DNA of 64,000 bases from Chitinophagales bacterium (GTDB lineage Bacteria; Bacteroidota; Bacteroidia; Chitinophagales; UBA10324), in the NCBI GenBank assembly GCA_025056305.1, contig JANWWJ010000044.1, forward strand, positions 1 through 64,000, written 5' to 3'. A model generated the notes under the pieces. That model was not told the DNA's origin. It saw nothing but the letters and a program-made list of their open reading frames with translations, and ran no database searches. The translations under genes were made by a program, and so were the position numbers. Positions 36,693-46,580 of this stretch are shown here, one piece after another; within the stretch, counting starts at the first letter, position 1; every line of letters begins with the position of its first letter.

Positions 36693-38167
36693 GACTCAGC
36701 CACGACTTTAGCAGAGTTCAGATTTTTTCGGGAAATAAGCCACAGACCGAGAAAAGTTAGCAACGCATTTACAAGCAAAAGCTCAAAGCCGAGCTGATAG
36801 CCAAAAAACCATTTTTCTGAATTCAGGCTGATCCCATGGCTAATGAGCGGCGCCAGCACACACACAAGCCAACTTTTCCGGTCGGCGATGGTGCTCCGCG
36901 TCAGCAAGCCAAAGGCATACAAACCCAGCAAGGGCCCGTAAGTATAACCGGCTATGGTAAGCACCGTAGTGATGATGGCGGTCTTGTTGGCCAACCGAAA
37001 TACGAGAAGGCAAAGTAGAAATATGACGGCAAAACCTATATGAACCAGGTAACGAATGCGCGTGCGCTCAACTTCGGAAAGGTTTTGACGCTGCGGTAAT
37101 CCTAAAATATCGATACAAAAAGCACTGGTCAATGCTGTAAGGGCCCCGTCGGCAGAGGGATACAGGGCCGAGATAAGCCCCACCAGAAATATCAGTGCTG
37201 CTATCTGCCCTAAATGCTGCAGGGCCAACATCGGAAATACATCATCGGATCGCGCCGGAGCAGCGATCCCTGTCTCAAACATGTAAGCGTACAACGTAGC
37301 ACCTAAAAACAAAAACAACAGATTAACTACGACCAGTACCACACTGAACGTAAACATATTCTTTTGCGCATCGCTCAGATTACGACAGCTCAGGTTTTTC
37401 TGCATCATTTCCTGATCCAAGCCGGTCATGGCAATGGTGATAAACATGCCGCTGAGAAACTGCTTGACGAAAAAATTCCGATCACGCCACTCCCAAAAGA
37501 ACGTTTTTGTCAGTTCATATTGTGAAATGGTGTGCATCAACCCGGAAAGACTAAGCTGGAGCTTTTCGGCAATGAGCCATATGCTGAGCACCAGCGAGGC
37601 GAGCATGCAGGTGGTTTGGATTAGATCAGTCCAAACAATGGTTTTAACTCCCCCACGTAAGGTGTATAGCAGAATAAACAATACGATGACCGCAGCAGTA
37701 ACCATGAAAGGGATGCCAAGAGGATCCAATACAAATACCTGCAACATGTTCACCACAAGAAAAATGCGTGCGGTAGCTCCGAGCGTGCGCGAGATGATAA
37801 AGAAGGCTGAACCGGTGCGATACGTTACTGAGCCAAAACGCTCAAGCAGATAACTATAAATAGAGGTTACTTGAAGTCGATAGTACAAGGGTAGCAAAAC
37901 CAAGGCTATTACGATGTATCCGGCCCAATAACCCAAAACAATTTGCAGGTATGCCCATTGTTTTATTCCCACCTCGCCGGGAACGCTGACAAACGTGACG
38001 CCGCTGAGCGAAGTGCCTATCATCCCGTAGGCCACTACGTACCAGCGCGACTGCCGACCACCGATGTAAAAAGCATGAGCATCGGCACCGCGGGAGGTAA
38101 CCCGTGCCACCCACAGCAACGACAAAAAATAGGTTAAAACCAAAATGAGAATCAGTATCGGACTCAT
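36689..38167 (-). CDS. Sodium:solute symporter family transporter
   Basis: 492 residues with about thirteen hydrophobic helices. SSS-family marks are the GMIGTSLSGVTFVSVPGE segment in the second helix and the LVGLISALYPSADGALTALTSAF sequence in the later unwound helix, which holds the second sodium site. The substrate is unknown. It is the first gene of the run with the M23 peptidase and bcp. A divergent 109-base spacer separates it from the binding-lipoprotein gene. Confidence 0.93.
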   Translation of the reverse strand: MSPILILILVLTYFLSLLWVARVTSRGADAHAFYIGGRQSRWYVVAYGMIGTSLSGVTFVSVPGEVGIKQWAYLQIVLGYWAGYIVIALVLLPLYYRLQVTSIYSYLLERFGSVTYRTGSAFFIISRTLGATARIFLVVNMLQVFVLDPLGIPFMVTAAVIVLFILLYTLRGGVKTIVWTDLIQTTCMLASLVLSIWLIAEKLQLSLSGLMHTISQYELTKTFFWEWRDRNFFVKQFLSGMFITIAMTGLDQEMMQKNLSCRNLSDAQKNMFTFSVVLVVVNLLFLFLGATLYAYMFETGIAAPARSDDVFPMLALQHLGQIAALIFLVGLISALYPSADGALTALTSAFCIDILGLPQRQNLSEVERTRIRYLVHIGFAVIFLLCLLVFRLANKTAIITTVLTIAGYTYGPLLGLYAFGLLTRSTIADRKSWLVCVLAPLISHGISLNSEKWFFGYQLGFELLLVNALLTFLGLWLISRKNLNSAKVVAES

Positions 38168-38276
38168 GTCAAAGGCCGTTAAGCTAAGTCTGAACTGATT
38201 TTATCTCGTGCAAACTTTTAAACCACCCTTCAAGCTCAGACTGAAAATCTCATAATGTTGCCTTAAATTTCGATTG

Positions 38277-40100
38277 ATGAGGCTTTTAGGGACATTGCTG
38301 GCGCTGCATATGCTGGTAGTTGCTTGCCGGCAGCCGCAAACGCAGCGCGCCACCCCTCTTATAACTCAAAATGCACTAATTCTACCCGATGCTCCAAACT
38401 GGATGCCCACATGGAATTCTCAAAACGTGCTTTTTGTGCATCTACTGTCCGACCCTGTTACGCTTCACCCGGCAATGTTGACCAATCAGGCCGCCCTGCT
38501 TATTGGTCAACTCCTGTATGGCTACCTCCTCTACTTTAACCCCTCAACCCTGAAGCTGGAGCCAGGCCTCTGCACTGCTTTACCCGAAATCAGTGATGAT
38601 GGACTTCGCTATACCTACGAGCTTCGACAAGGCCTAAGCTGGGACGACGGCAAACCCATCACCGTCGAAGATGTGATATTCTCGTTCAAAGCCTACAAAT
38701 GCCCGCTGACCCAGAATCCTTCGCATAAACCATATTTAGAAAATCTGGCTGACATCGTTGTTGACCAACGCTTTCCCTGGCGCTTTACCATAGTCGCCAA
38801 AGACCGATACGTACACAACGAAAGCTTTGTAACGGAATTCCCCATTTTGGCCCGACATGTTTATGACAGTGCCAATGTGCTTTCCCGCTTTACCTATCGC
38901 CAGTTTGATGATCCCTCTTTTCGGCCAGAAGAACACAGCGACCTGGTTACCTGGAGCAAATCATTTAACCATTCCCGTTTCGGCACCGATCCTAAATTCA
39001 TCAACGGATTAGGCCCTTATCAATTGCAACAATGGCAATCCGGTCAAATTTTGGTGCTAAGCCGTAAAGAAAAGCATTGGAGTAAAAAACTGGACCCTGT
39101 TCCCCTAATGCTGCAAGCCAATCCGCAACAAATCGTTTTTCGAATTATCCGCGATGAAACGCCGCTTAAACTGGAATTTCTTAATCAGCGCATGGATGCC
39201 TCCTACCTCATTTCTACGCGTGGGTTGTTGGAGCTGATGCAAGACAGCAACTTTTTGCGCAACTACAACTACGCCTTCATGGAAAACTATGCTTCCAACC
39301 GTATTTATCTCAACTGTCGTCCTGACGGACAGCTTCGGCCCCCCTATTTCGAAGATGTGCGCGTACGGCAGGCTATGGCTCGCCTGATTCCCGTAGATCG
39401 CATGATCGAAGTATTGGCGCACGGTCACGCAACTCGTTGGGTGACGTTTCTGCCCCCTTTCCGCACTGATGAAGTAGATGGTTCACTCAAACCAATTCCC
39501 TATGATCCTGCTGGTGCCGCTCGCTTGCTCGAACTTGCTGGTTGGCACGACACCGACAACGACGGGATTCGGGACAAGTTGATCAACGGCAGGCGGGTGG
39601 CACTTGAACCAGAGCTCTCATTGGCCGCACAGGGATCCGTTTCCCGCGATGCAGCCACCATGATTGCCGAAGCAGCCCGTTCGGCTGGCGTCCGCATACG
39701 GATTAGAGAATTGGAAACTGGTACCTTAATGCAAAAAGCACGCGAACATGACTTCGATATGCTGCTTACCGGCGGCGTCCTGGGCGCATTGGCTAAAGAT
39801 TATACCCAGATCTGGCACACCCGCTCCTGGGAGCAAAACGGCAGCAACTACTCTGGCTTCGGCAATGCGCATACCGATGCACTGTTAGACAGCATCCGTC
39901 GCGAGCTGAACGATTCGGTACGCACGCAATTGTCTAAACGCCTGCAGCGGATCATCTACGAACAACAGCCAGTTATTTTTACCTATTCCCCTCATAGGAA
40001 AATAATCATTCACAAACGCTGGGGAAACCAAATTTTTACAAAAGAAAAACCAGGGTTCATCCCGAATGCCCTACGCCTTTTAGCACCGTCAGTATCCTGA
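38277..40100 (+). CDS. Family 5 (peptide-type) extracellular solute-binding lipoprotein
   Basis: 607 residues. The signal peptide ends in a lipobox (LVVAC, Cys about residue 17). The SBP_bac_5 fold is shown by GLSWDDGKPITVEDVIFSFKA (about 120-140) and the long RQAMARLIPVDRMIE region near residue 365. Such proteins bind peptides, nickel or oligosaccharides for ABC importers. No permease or ATPase genes are adjacent, so the partner must lie elsewhere. The start is ATG 38277; a TTG one codon earlier is also in frame. Confidence 0.88.
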   Translation: MRLLGTLLALHMLVVACRQPQTQRATPLITQNALILPDAPNWMPTWNSQNVLFVHLLSDPVTLHPAMLTNQAALLIGQLLYGYLLYFNPSTLKLEPGLCTALPEISDDGLRYTYELRQGLSWDDGKPITVEDVIFSFKAYKCPLTQNPSHKPYLENLADIVVDQRFPWRFTIVAKDRYVHNESFVTEFPILARHVYDSANVLSRFTYRQFDDPSFRPEEHSDLVTWSKSFNHSRFGTDPKFINGLGPYQLQQWQSGQILVLSRKEKHWSKKLDPVPLMLQANPQQIVFRIIRDETPLKLEFLNQRMDASYLISTRGLLELMQDSNFLRNYNYAFMENYASNRIYLNCRPDGQLRPPYFEDVRVRQAMARLIPVDRMIEVLAHGHATRWVTFLPPFRTDEVDGSLKPIPYDPAGAARLLELAGWHDTDNDGIRDKLINGRRVALEPELSLAAQGSVSRDAATMIAEAARSAGVRIRIRELETGTLMQKAREHDFDMLLTGGVLGALAKDYTQIWHTRSWEQNGSNYSGFGNAHTDALLDSIRRELNDSVRTQLSKRLQRIIYEQQPVIFTYSPHRKIIIHKRWGNQIFTKEKPGFIPNALRLLAPSVS

Positions 40101-40216
40101 GCCGTTTGTTTTCCACATATCCTCGTGTTTGACCCCTACGCTAAACAGGGTGGGGTAAAATGTGAAAAACATTTCACATATATTTCATCTTGTTTTTCCC
40201 GATTCAATCAATCTTT

Positions 40217-42535
40217 ATGCGGTCAATCTTCAAGCTTTCAAATTACATGCTGCGCCTGCCCCCGTTTTTGCTTTGTGTCTTATTTATGAGTTTGACCCTC
40301 CATGCCCAGAATTACTTAGGTATTCGAAACAGCAATTATGCAGGCATGTTGGGGGCCATGTTTAACCCCAGTGTTATGGCCGATAGTCGCCTGCCCTGGG
40401 ATATTCATCTGGGATCGTTTACCATATCCGGCGACAATAATTTTTTGTACATCCCCAGAGACTCATTGAAGTTTCTCGGGTTTGGTCGTATCGTTGACCT
40501 GGTCAAACAAAAGCATTTTTATACCCGATTTGAATTCGACAAACGGTTAAAGACCTACGACATGTCTGTAGCAGCCGAAGGCATGGGCCCTTCCGGCTAC
40601 TTCACTTTTGGCAAACGACGACATGCCCTGGGTCTTCATTCGGCCGGACGATTCTATTTAGTCATCAACGACGCGCCGGGTCACCAAGGCCAGCAGGCAT
40701 ATTATGAAAACCGCGATTCTTCTCTTTACGGTTTGCGTCTGCCCGATGACGATACTAAAGCCAATACCCTTGGATGGTTTGAATACGGCTTAAGCTATGC
40801 CCAAGTCCTTTACCAAAAAAACGGCCATAGCTTCAAAGGAGGATTGGGCCTGAAATACCTTCAGGGTGTCGGCGGAGCTTATATCAAAAACGTAACAGGT
40901 TCATACAACATCTATGATAAAATGAACCTTTTTTATTACGACGGCTTCGTTGAGTACGGCGGCATTAACTATGCAAGCTATGAATACATAAAAAAATACA
41001 ATGACTTGATCCATGGCGATGGGTGGGGCGGATCTATCGGATTCACCTATGAACGCAAACGCGATTCATCCGAATTCACTTACGAAATGGATTGTAAAAA
41101 ACTCGTGGATCCCAACGCCAGTCAGTATAAATACCGCATTGGACTGTCGCTTACCGATGTGGGCATCGTCAAATTCGAACGCAGCGCTACCACCTACCTG
41201 CTTTCTTTAGACTCGGCTAATTGGTACAACTGGCGGGCCGTCAAATTCCGAAGTCATGACCACTTCAACCGCTGGGTCAGTTACGTGCTTATGGGTGATT
41301 CGTTGGCTTCCTATCAAGGCGACAAATTCACCATGGCATTGCCCGCAGCTATCCACCTCAACGCCGACTACAACGTGCATAAAAATTGGTACATAAACGC
41401 TACCATCGTCAAAGGGTTGACGCACCGAAGTGGACAAGGGGCCGTGCACCCCGACATCTACTCCGTAATCCCCCGCTATGAAACGCAGACCATTGAGGTA
41501 TCTATGCCCATATCGTTGCTTTCCTATCATAACCTTCGACCGCGTATAGGCTTTTGTGCTCGCCTGGGTTATTTCTTCATTGGAGGCGATGCCTGGGGCG
41601 GCATTCTTAAGCTAAAAGATTTTGAGGGCGCCGACATCTACGCAGGCCTTCACGTCTTCTTCAACGGCCGCCGCCTCAGAGACGATGATGGCGACAAAGT
41701 TTCCAACAAGAACGACTCGTGTCTGACACAGCTTGGGCCATGCGAAACCCATGGCTGTCCGGACCGCGATAAAGACGGCGTGGTTGACGTCAAGGATGAA
41801 TGTCCGGACCAGCCCGGGCCTATTGTGCACCGCGGCTGTCCCGACCGCGACGGTGACGGCGTTATTGACAAACGTGACGAATGTCCAGATGAACCAGGAC
41901 TCAAGGAACTGGCGGGCTGTCCGGACCGCGATGGCGATGGCATTGCCGATAAAAACGACGAATGTCCCGACCAGCCCGGCTTGGCCCGCTTTGGTGGTTG
42001 TCCCGATCGCGACAACGATGGCCTGCCCGACTTACGCGATCAGTGCCCGGATGAGCCCGGCCCAATCGCCTTGCTGGGCTGCCCCGACCGTGATGGTGAT
42101 GGCCTCATAGATAAAGAGGACAAATGCCCGGATGAACCTGGCCCGCGCGAAAATGCCGGGTGTCCTAAGCGCATCACAGACGAAGAACTCAGTGCCATTC
42201 GCTTGGCTTCTCAATCAGTCCTCTTCAGGACAGGCAGTGCCATCATTGAACCCAACGTCTTCAGCGTGTTGGATGTCGTGGCCGAAATCATGAAAAAGCA
42301 TCCAGGACTGCGTTGGAGCATAGAAGGCCATACCGACGACGTGGGTAGCGACGCATACAACCTTGACCTGAGCAACCGGCGTGCGGCCAGCGTAAAAGAG
42401 TATCTGGTTCGAAAGGGAGTTGCTCCAGAGCAGCTGTCCACAATCGGCTACGGCGAAACACGACCGGCGGTGCCGAATACGTCAGCTGCCAACAGAGCAA
42501 AGAACAGAAGGGTTGAAATAAAACTTGTGGAATAA
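40217..42535 (+). CDS. OmpA-family outer-membrane protein with DUF5723-like barrel and TSP3 repeats
   Basis: 772 residues from the ATG at 40217; the signal peptide ends near LTLHAQ. Residues from about 32 to 490 form a DUF5723-like region of strands and turns with the GAMFNPSVMADSRL segment near its start. Then come Ca-binding thrombospondin type 3 repeats (513-647) and an OmpA domain (about 660-772) with SIEGHTDDVGSDAYNLDLSNRRA, which binds peptidoglycan. It should link the outer membrane to the wall. Monocistronic; a terminator follows. Confidence 0.88.
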   Translation: MRSIFKLSNYMLRLPPFLLCVLFMSLTLHAQNYLGIRNSNYAGMLGAMFNPSVMADSRLPWDIHLGSFTISGDNNFLYIPRDSLKFLGFGRIVDLVKQKHFYTRFEFDKRLKTYDMSVAAEGMGPSGYFTFGKRRHALGLHSAGRFYLVINDAPGHQGQQAYYENRDSSLYGLRLPDDDTKANTLGWFEYGLSYAQVLYQKNGHSFKGGLGLKYLQGVGGAYIKNVTGSYNIYDKMNLFYYDGFVEYGGINYASYEYIKKYNDLIHGDGWGGSIGFTYERKRDSSEFTYEMDCKKLVDPNASQYKYRIGLSLTDVGIVKFERSATTYLLSLDSANWYNWRAVKFRSHDHFNRWVSYVLMGDSLASYQGDKFTMALPAAIHLNADYNVHKNWYINATIVKGLTHRSGQGAVHPDIYSVIPRYETQTIEVSMPISLLSYHNLRPRIGFCARLGYFFIGGDAWGGILKLKDFEGADIYAGLHVFFNGRRLRDDDGDKVSNKNDSCLTQLGPCETHGCPDRDKDGVVDVKDECPDQPGPIVHRGCPDRDGDGVIDKRDECPDEPGLKELAGCPDRDGDGIADKNDECPDQPGLARFGGCPDRDNDGLPDLRDQCPDEPGPIALLGCPDRDGDGLIDKEDKCPDEPGPRENAGCPKRITDEELSAIRLASQSVLFRTGSAIIEPNVFSVLDVVAEIMKKHPGLRWSIEGHTDDVGSDAYNLDLSNRRAASVKEYLVRKGVAPEQLSTIGYGETRPAVPNTSAANRAKNRRVEIKLVE
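41753..42157 (+). repeat. Five tandem 81-bp thrombospondin type 3 repeats
   Basis: Five in-frame units of 27 codons, each starting GCPDRD and containing DxDGxxD and a C-P-D-E/Q-P-G end. A diverged unit precedes them. The Asp-rich loops are the Ca-binding type. Confidence 0.9.
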
Positions 42536-42586
42536 ACGTTAAGCCCTTTAGGAGCATCTTCAGCATCATGGGGGTGGGCTGAAGAG

Positions 42587-42642
42587 AGAAACCCTCGCTC
42601 CAGCAATGGATCAAAGCGGGGGTTTCTATTTTTTATTTTTAG
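42587..42642 (+). terminator. Rho-independent terminator after the OmpA gene
   Basis: A 13-bp stem (42587-42599 with 42615-42627, one mismatch) with a 15-base loop followed by a T-rich tail. It overlaps the last codons of the convergent NDH-2 gene. Confidence 0.75.
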
Positions 42643-43903
42643 CAGTATTCCCATTTCGGCTCATCGGCTCAAAAATCAGTCGCAGCGTAGAGTCGTTGGT
42701 GAAGTACGCAATCACCCAGTTGATAAACACGAAAAGTCTGTTTTTCATACCCATCAATGAAATCAAATGCACGGCCATCCAGATGAACCATGCCAATCCC
42801 CCTCGTAAGCTGAACCACGGCAGGTCAACTACGGCCTTATGCTTTCCGATTGTCGCCATTACCCCTTTGTTTTTATAAACAAAAGGTTTGGGGGATTTGC
42901 CTTTTTGGTGACGTAAAAGATTGGAGGCCACAAGCCGGGCCTGAGCAATAGCTACCGGTGCCATTTGCGGATGGCCTTTGGGATAGTCTGGAGCTTCCAG
43001 ATAAGCCAAGTCCCCGATAACAAAAATGTGCTCTTCTCCAATCATGCGGCAGTAGCGGTCAACGCAGATCCTATTGCCGGGAACTTTCACTGCTGATCCT
43101 ATTCCTTCGGGAACACTGGCTACAATACCTGCCGTCCAGATCAACGTGCGACTCGCTATGCGGTTGCCGTTGCTTAATTCAACAAACCGGCCGTCGTAAT
43201 CCATCACACGCGTTTGGGTGAGCACCTCGACCCCCATTTGTGTCAGGTATGAACGGGCTGCTTCCGACGAGGTATCCCGCATAGCGGCCAACAGCCTATC
43301 GCCGGCTTCCACAAGAATAATACGCATTGAAGAGGCCTGAAGCTCCGGATAGTCCCTCCACAATACGTGTTTGCGCAGTTCAGCCAATGCACCAGCCAGT
43401 TCAACCCCGGTGGGACCTCCCCCCGCTACAACTATGGTCAACAGACCAGGTAATTCCGATTCCGGCGCACCATCGGCCTCTTCCAACATTAACAGCAGAT
43501 GCTGTCGCAAGGAAATGGCATCCTTAGTGCTCTTTAAGCTCCAGGCATTTTGCTGCAACCGTTGGTGACCGAAAAAGTTGGTAGTAGCCCCGGTGGCAAG
43601 AACGAGGTAATCATAATCAAAAATCCCATCAGTAGTTACGATCTGACGTTGCAGCGGCCGTATCTCTAACACTTCTGCCATGCGAACCCGCACATTTTTT
43701 GAACCCTGAAACAAGGCGCGCAGAGGAAAAGACACACTGGAAGGTTCCAACCCTGCCAAGGCCACTTGATATAGCAAAGGTTGAAACTGATGATGATTAA
43801 ACCGGTCTATGAGCAAGACGTGATAGTCGCTGCCGTTAAGCATTCGCGCTACCGTTAGCCCCCCAAAGCCTCCACCAACGATAACTACTTTTTCAGCTTT
43901 CAT
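42626..43903 (-). CDS. ndh: Type II NADH dehydrogenase (NDH-2)
   Basis: 425 residues from the ATG at 43903. Two dinucleotide folds are visible: VVIVGGGFGGLTVA (FAD) at the N-terminus and VVAGGGPTGVELAGAL (NADH) near residue 155. The C-terminus has a hydrophobic, aromatic segment that would anchor the enzyme to the inner membrane. NDH-2 passes electrons from NADH to quinone without pumping protons. It is divergent from the ATP synthase genes, with 114 bases between them, and converges on the OmpA gene. Confidence 0.93.
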   Translation of the reverse strand: MKAEKVVIVGGGFGGLTVARMLNGSDYHVLLIDRFNHHQFQPLLYQVALAGLEPSSVSFPLRALFQGSKNVRVRMAEVLEIRPLQRQIVTTDGIFDYDYLVLATGATTNFFGHQRLQQNAWSLKSTKDAISLRQHLLLMLEEADGAPESELPGLLTIVVAGGGPTGVELAGALAELRKHVLWRDYPELQASSMRIILVEAGDRLLAAMRDTSSEAARSYLTQMGVEVLTQTRVMDYDGRFVELSNGNRIASRTLIWTAGIVASVPEGIGSAVKVPGNRICVDRYCRMIGEEHIFVIGDLAYLEAPDYPKGHPQMAPVAIAQARLVASNLLRHQKGKSPKPFVYKNKGVMATIGKHKAVVDLPWFSLRGGLAWFIWMAVHLISLMGMKNRLFVFINWVIAYFTNDSTLRLIFEPMSRNGNTAKNKK

Positions 43904-43962
43904 TGGGCGACAAAATAAGGCTACCCTTAAGGCCTGCAATCGTTCCTTATACAGCCCAACAG

Positions 43963-43994
43963 TTTAGAATTTCTGACCCCGGCGCATATCTTTG
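43963..43994 (+). promoter_or_regulatory. Bacteroidota promoter for the ATP synthase genes
   Basis: TTTA at 43963-43966, 20 bases of spacer, and TATCTTTG at 43987-43994, close to the TTTG-N19-TAnnTTTG consensus. The last G is 23 bases before the atpB ATG. Confidence 0.75.
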
Positions 43995-44017
43995 CGGCCG
44001 CTTTTACCAGAAGCATT

Positions 44018-45136
44018 ATGGCCGGCCAACTTTTCTGCCTGATGTGCAAATGTGCGTTGGTCGTGCTGCTTTTTCCGCTGCTGAGTTTAGGAGCTGGGGG
44101 CAATGCAGCACCTGTCAGCTCAGATCAGGCTGCCCCTGCCGGCAAAGACAAAAAATTTAACGCCGGCGACATGATCATGCACCACATCACGGACAGCCAC
44201 GAGTGGCATTTCCTGACTATTAAGAAAAAAGACGGCTCCGAATGGCACGCTACGATCTACTTGCCGGTTATTCTTTATACCCCAGGTGAGGGCTGGAGTG
44301 CCTTCTCTTATCATAAGTTACACAAAGCAGGTTCGTACAAGGGATATGCGCTTGATAGCCATCATAAAATCATCCGAACCGACGGCAAGCATTTTTACGA
44401 TTTCTCCCTAACGAAAAATGTAGCTCAGCTTCTGCTGAGCATGGTGTTGATGATTGCCCTGTTTGTGTCCGTAGCGCGTCGCTATCAGCGACAGGGCATA
44501 GCTGCCCCCCGTGGCCTGCAGGCAGCGGTAGAGGTGATCATTGTCTTCATCCGCGACCAGGTAGCTCGTCCCCTGTTAGGCCACAGAGCGGATCGCTACT
44601 TGCCCTACCTGCTTACCTTATTTTTTTTCATTTGGATCAACAACCTGTTGGGCTTGCTGCCGGGAGCCGCAAACGTTACCGGCAACATCTCAGTTACAGC
44701 CACGCTGGCTTTGCTCACCTTTATCTTAATGATGACAGGCAGCAAGCGCGATTTCTGGTTGCACATGTTCTCGCCACCTGGGGTACCGGCGGCTGTGTTG
44801 CCCATCCTGGTGCCTATTGAGTTTCTCAGCAACGTGGTGCTGAAACCTTTTGCCCTGCTCATCCGACTTTTTGCCAACATGTTGGCCGGTCACCTGATCA
44901 TCTTGTCATTTATGTCCATTATCTTTCTGTTTGCAGCCATGAGCTTGGCTGCCGGCATCGGAGCCAGCATTTTCAGTGTGGCCTTCTCTGTCTTCGTTTA
45001 CTTGCTGGAATTGCTGGTCGCAGTGCTGCAAGCCTACATTTTCACCATTCTATCCGCACTGTTTATCAGTGAAACCGGCGCCACACACAGCCACGATCAC
45101 GAACACGTGCCCGCAACCGTGGAAACCAAACATTAA
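44018..45136 (+). CDS. atpB: ATP synthase F0 subunit a
   Basis: 372 residues, longer than the E. coli protein because of an N-terminal secretory-type leader and an approximately 110-residue hydrophilic segment (GDMIMHHITDSHEW), which is usual in Bacteroidota. The last third has the conserved LLIRLFANMLAGH helix with the Arg that faces the c-ring. It forms the proton channel with subunit c. It is the first gene of atpB-E-F-H-A-G; no atpI or atpZ gene precedes it. Confidence 0.95.
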   Translation: MAGQLFCLMCKCALVVLLFPLLSLGAGGNAAPVSSDQAAPAGKDKKFNAGDMIMHHITDSHEWHFLTIKKKDGSEWHATIYLPVILYTPGEGWSAFSYHKLHKAGSYKGYALDSHHKIIRTDGKHFYDFSLTKNVAQLLLSMVLMIALFVSVARRYQRQGIAAPRGLQAAVEVIIVFIRDQVARPLLGHRADRYLPYLLTLFFFIWINNLLGLLPGAANVTGNISVTATLALLTFILMMTGSKRDFWLHMFSPPGVPAAVLPILVPIEFLSNVVLKPFALLIRLFANMLAGHLIILSFMSIIFLFAAMSLAAGIGASIFSVAFSVFVYLLELLVAVLQAYIFTILSALFISETGATHSHDHEHVPATVETKH

Positions 45137-45178
45137 AAAATAAATTCATTTGTTAAAGTCACCTAAAAACAATCAGCC

Positions 45179-45433
45179 ATGATGGAATTGCTCAGCATCT
45201 TGTTTCTGGCTATTGACGGAACGGCCCAAATGGGTGCCGGCATCGGTGCAGGTCTTTCAGCCATAGGCGCCGGCATCGGTGTAGGCATCATCGGAAACGG
45301 AGCCTTGCACAGCATTGCCCGCCAGCCTGAAGCCACAGCCGACATCCGAACCAACATGTTTATCACAGCCGCCCTGGTAGAAGGCGTTGCCCTGTTCGGC
45401 ATTGTCGTTTGTGTCCTCATCCTGTTTCTTTAA
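45179..45433 (+). CDS. atpE: ATP synthase F0 subunit c
   Basis: 84 residues in two helices separated by the RQPE loop, with GxGxGxG packing motifs and the ion-binding Glu in ALVEGVALFG. The Glu is followed by Gly rather than Ser or Thr, and I do not see the Gln expected in sodium-binding c subunits, which favours protons. The first ATG is followed by a second ATG codon; either is possible. Two small hairpins lie before atpF. Confidence 0.96.
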   Translation: MMELLSILFLAIDGTAQMGAGIGAGLSAIGAGIGVGIIGNGALHSIARQPEATADIRTNMFITAALVEGVALFGIVVCVLILFL

Positions 45434-45434
45434 A

Positions 45435-45483
45435 CTGCCTGACCGTTGGCAGCCGGTAATCCCTTCCGGGATAAAGCTTTTTT
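45435..45483 (+). terminator. Tandem small hairpins with T-tract between atpE and atpF
   Basis: Hairpin one is CTGCC/GGCAG (45435-45439 with 45448-45452). Hairpin two is ATCCC/GGGAT (45459-45463 with 45468-45472), followed at 45478-45483 by six T. The stems are short, so this could be a partial terminator that raises atpE over the distal genes, or an RNA processing site. Confidence 0.35.
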
Positions 45484-45504
45484 AAACCATAAATAAGAAG
45501 CTGC

Positions 45505-45999
45505 ATGCAACTGCTTCAGCCGGGACTGGGCCTGATGTTCTGGACGCTGGTCGTCTTTCTTATTGTCTTATTCATCTTGCGGCGTTATGCCTGGCGACCC
45601 ATTCTGCAGGCCTTAGACCAGCGGCAAGCTGCTATCGATGAGGCATTGAAAGCAGCAGAACGCACCCGACAGGAAATGGCAAACCTCAAAAGTGAACACG
45701 AAGCCTTGCTGCAACAAGCACGTCAGGAGCGCATCGCTATCTTAGGCGAAGCCAACCGGGCAAAAGAACGCATCATTGCCGAGGCTCGTGAAAAAGCTGC
45801 TGCCGAAGCCGCCCGCCTCATGGAAGAAGCCCGCCGCGACATCGAAAACCGAAAGATGGAAGCTTTAGTGGACCTCAAAAACCAGATCGGCAACATGGTC
45901 GTTGATGTCGCCGAAAAAGTCCTGCGTCACCAACTGGCCAACCGCGAAGAACAGGAAGAGCTGATCCGTAAACTCACAGCTGAACTCACCCGCAACTGA
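45505..45999 (+). CDS. atpF: ATP synthase F0 subunit b
   Basis: 164 residues: one N-terminal membrane helix (about 10-27) then a continuous charged coiled-coil (RQERIAILGEANRAKERIIAEARE region) that forms the peripheral stalk. Its N-terminal start agrees with family members. Spacing to atpE is 71 bases (with hairpins) and to atpH 6 bases. Confidence 0.95.
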   Translation: MQLLQPGLGLMFWTLVVFLIVLFILRRYAWRPILQALDQRQAAIDEALKAAERTRQEMANLKSEHEALLQQARQERIAILGEANRAKERIIAEAREKAAAEAARLMEEARRDIENRKMEALVDLKNQIGNMVVDVAEKVLRHQLANREEQEELIRKLTAELTRN

Positions 46000-46005
46000 C
46001 GAACC

Positions 46006-46566
46006 ATGCGCAACACCAAGGTCGGTTACCGCTATGCCAAAGCCCTCATCGAATTAGCGCAACAGATGGGCGCTGTGGATGCTGTAAAGACCGATCTGGA
46101 TTTTTTGCGCAACCTGCGGAATAAAGACCTCGAAGCCTTGATTGCCTCTCCGGTCATTCAAGGAGAACGTAAAGCCAAAATTTTCCGTTCCATCTTCTCT
46201 GACAAGCTGCACCCCTTAACACTTAACTTTTTTGACCTCGTATTCCGAAAAGGACGCGAGTTTGCCTTACACGATATCACGCAAGCTTTTGACCTGCGTT
46301 ATTATCAAATTAAAAATATCGCTAAAGCAAAAGTGATCACGGCTGTGCCGCTAAGCGATGTATTATTTCAGGAAATACACCAAGCGGTAGCTTCCCTCCC
46401 TGAGGTGCAGGGTAAAAATCTGGAATTGGAAACCGAAGTCAATCCGGCAATCATTGGCGGCTTCATCCTTCAGCTCGAAGACAAAAAATACGACGCTTCA
46501 GTGCGTCGGCAACTGCAGGTCATCAAACAGGATTTCATTGAAAACCTTTACAAACTCAGATACTAA
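46006..46566 (+). CDS. atpH: ATP synthase F1 subunit delta
   Basis: 186 residues. The N-terminal [11 protein letters not shown] helix and the C-terminal [25 protein letters not shown] block are characteristic. Delta joins the peripheral stalk to the top of F1. It lies between atpF and atpA with short gaps. Confidence 0.95.
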   Translation: MRNTKVGYRYAKALIELAQQMGAVDAVKTDLDFLRNLRNKDLEALIASPVIQGERKAKIFRSIFSDKLHPLTLNFFDLVFRKGREFALHDITQAFDLRYYQIKNIAKAKVITAVPLSDVLFQEIHQAVASLPEVQGKNLELETEVNPAIIGGFILQLEDKKYDASVRRQLQVIKQDFIENLYKLRY

Positions 46567-46580
46567 ACACTTTTACGCTT

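Noticed and set aside
41753-42157. CRISPR-like array from 81-bp periodicity
   Set aside because: The units are in-frame coding repeats with no spacer variation of CRISPR type and no cas genes.
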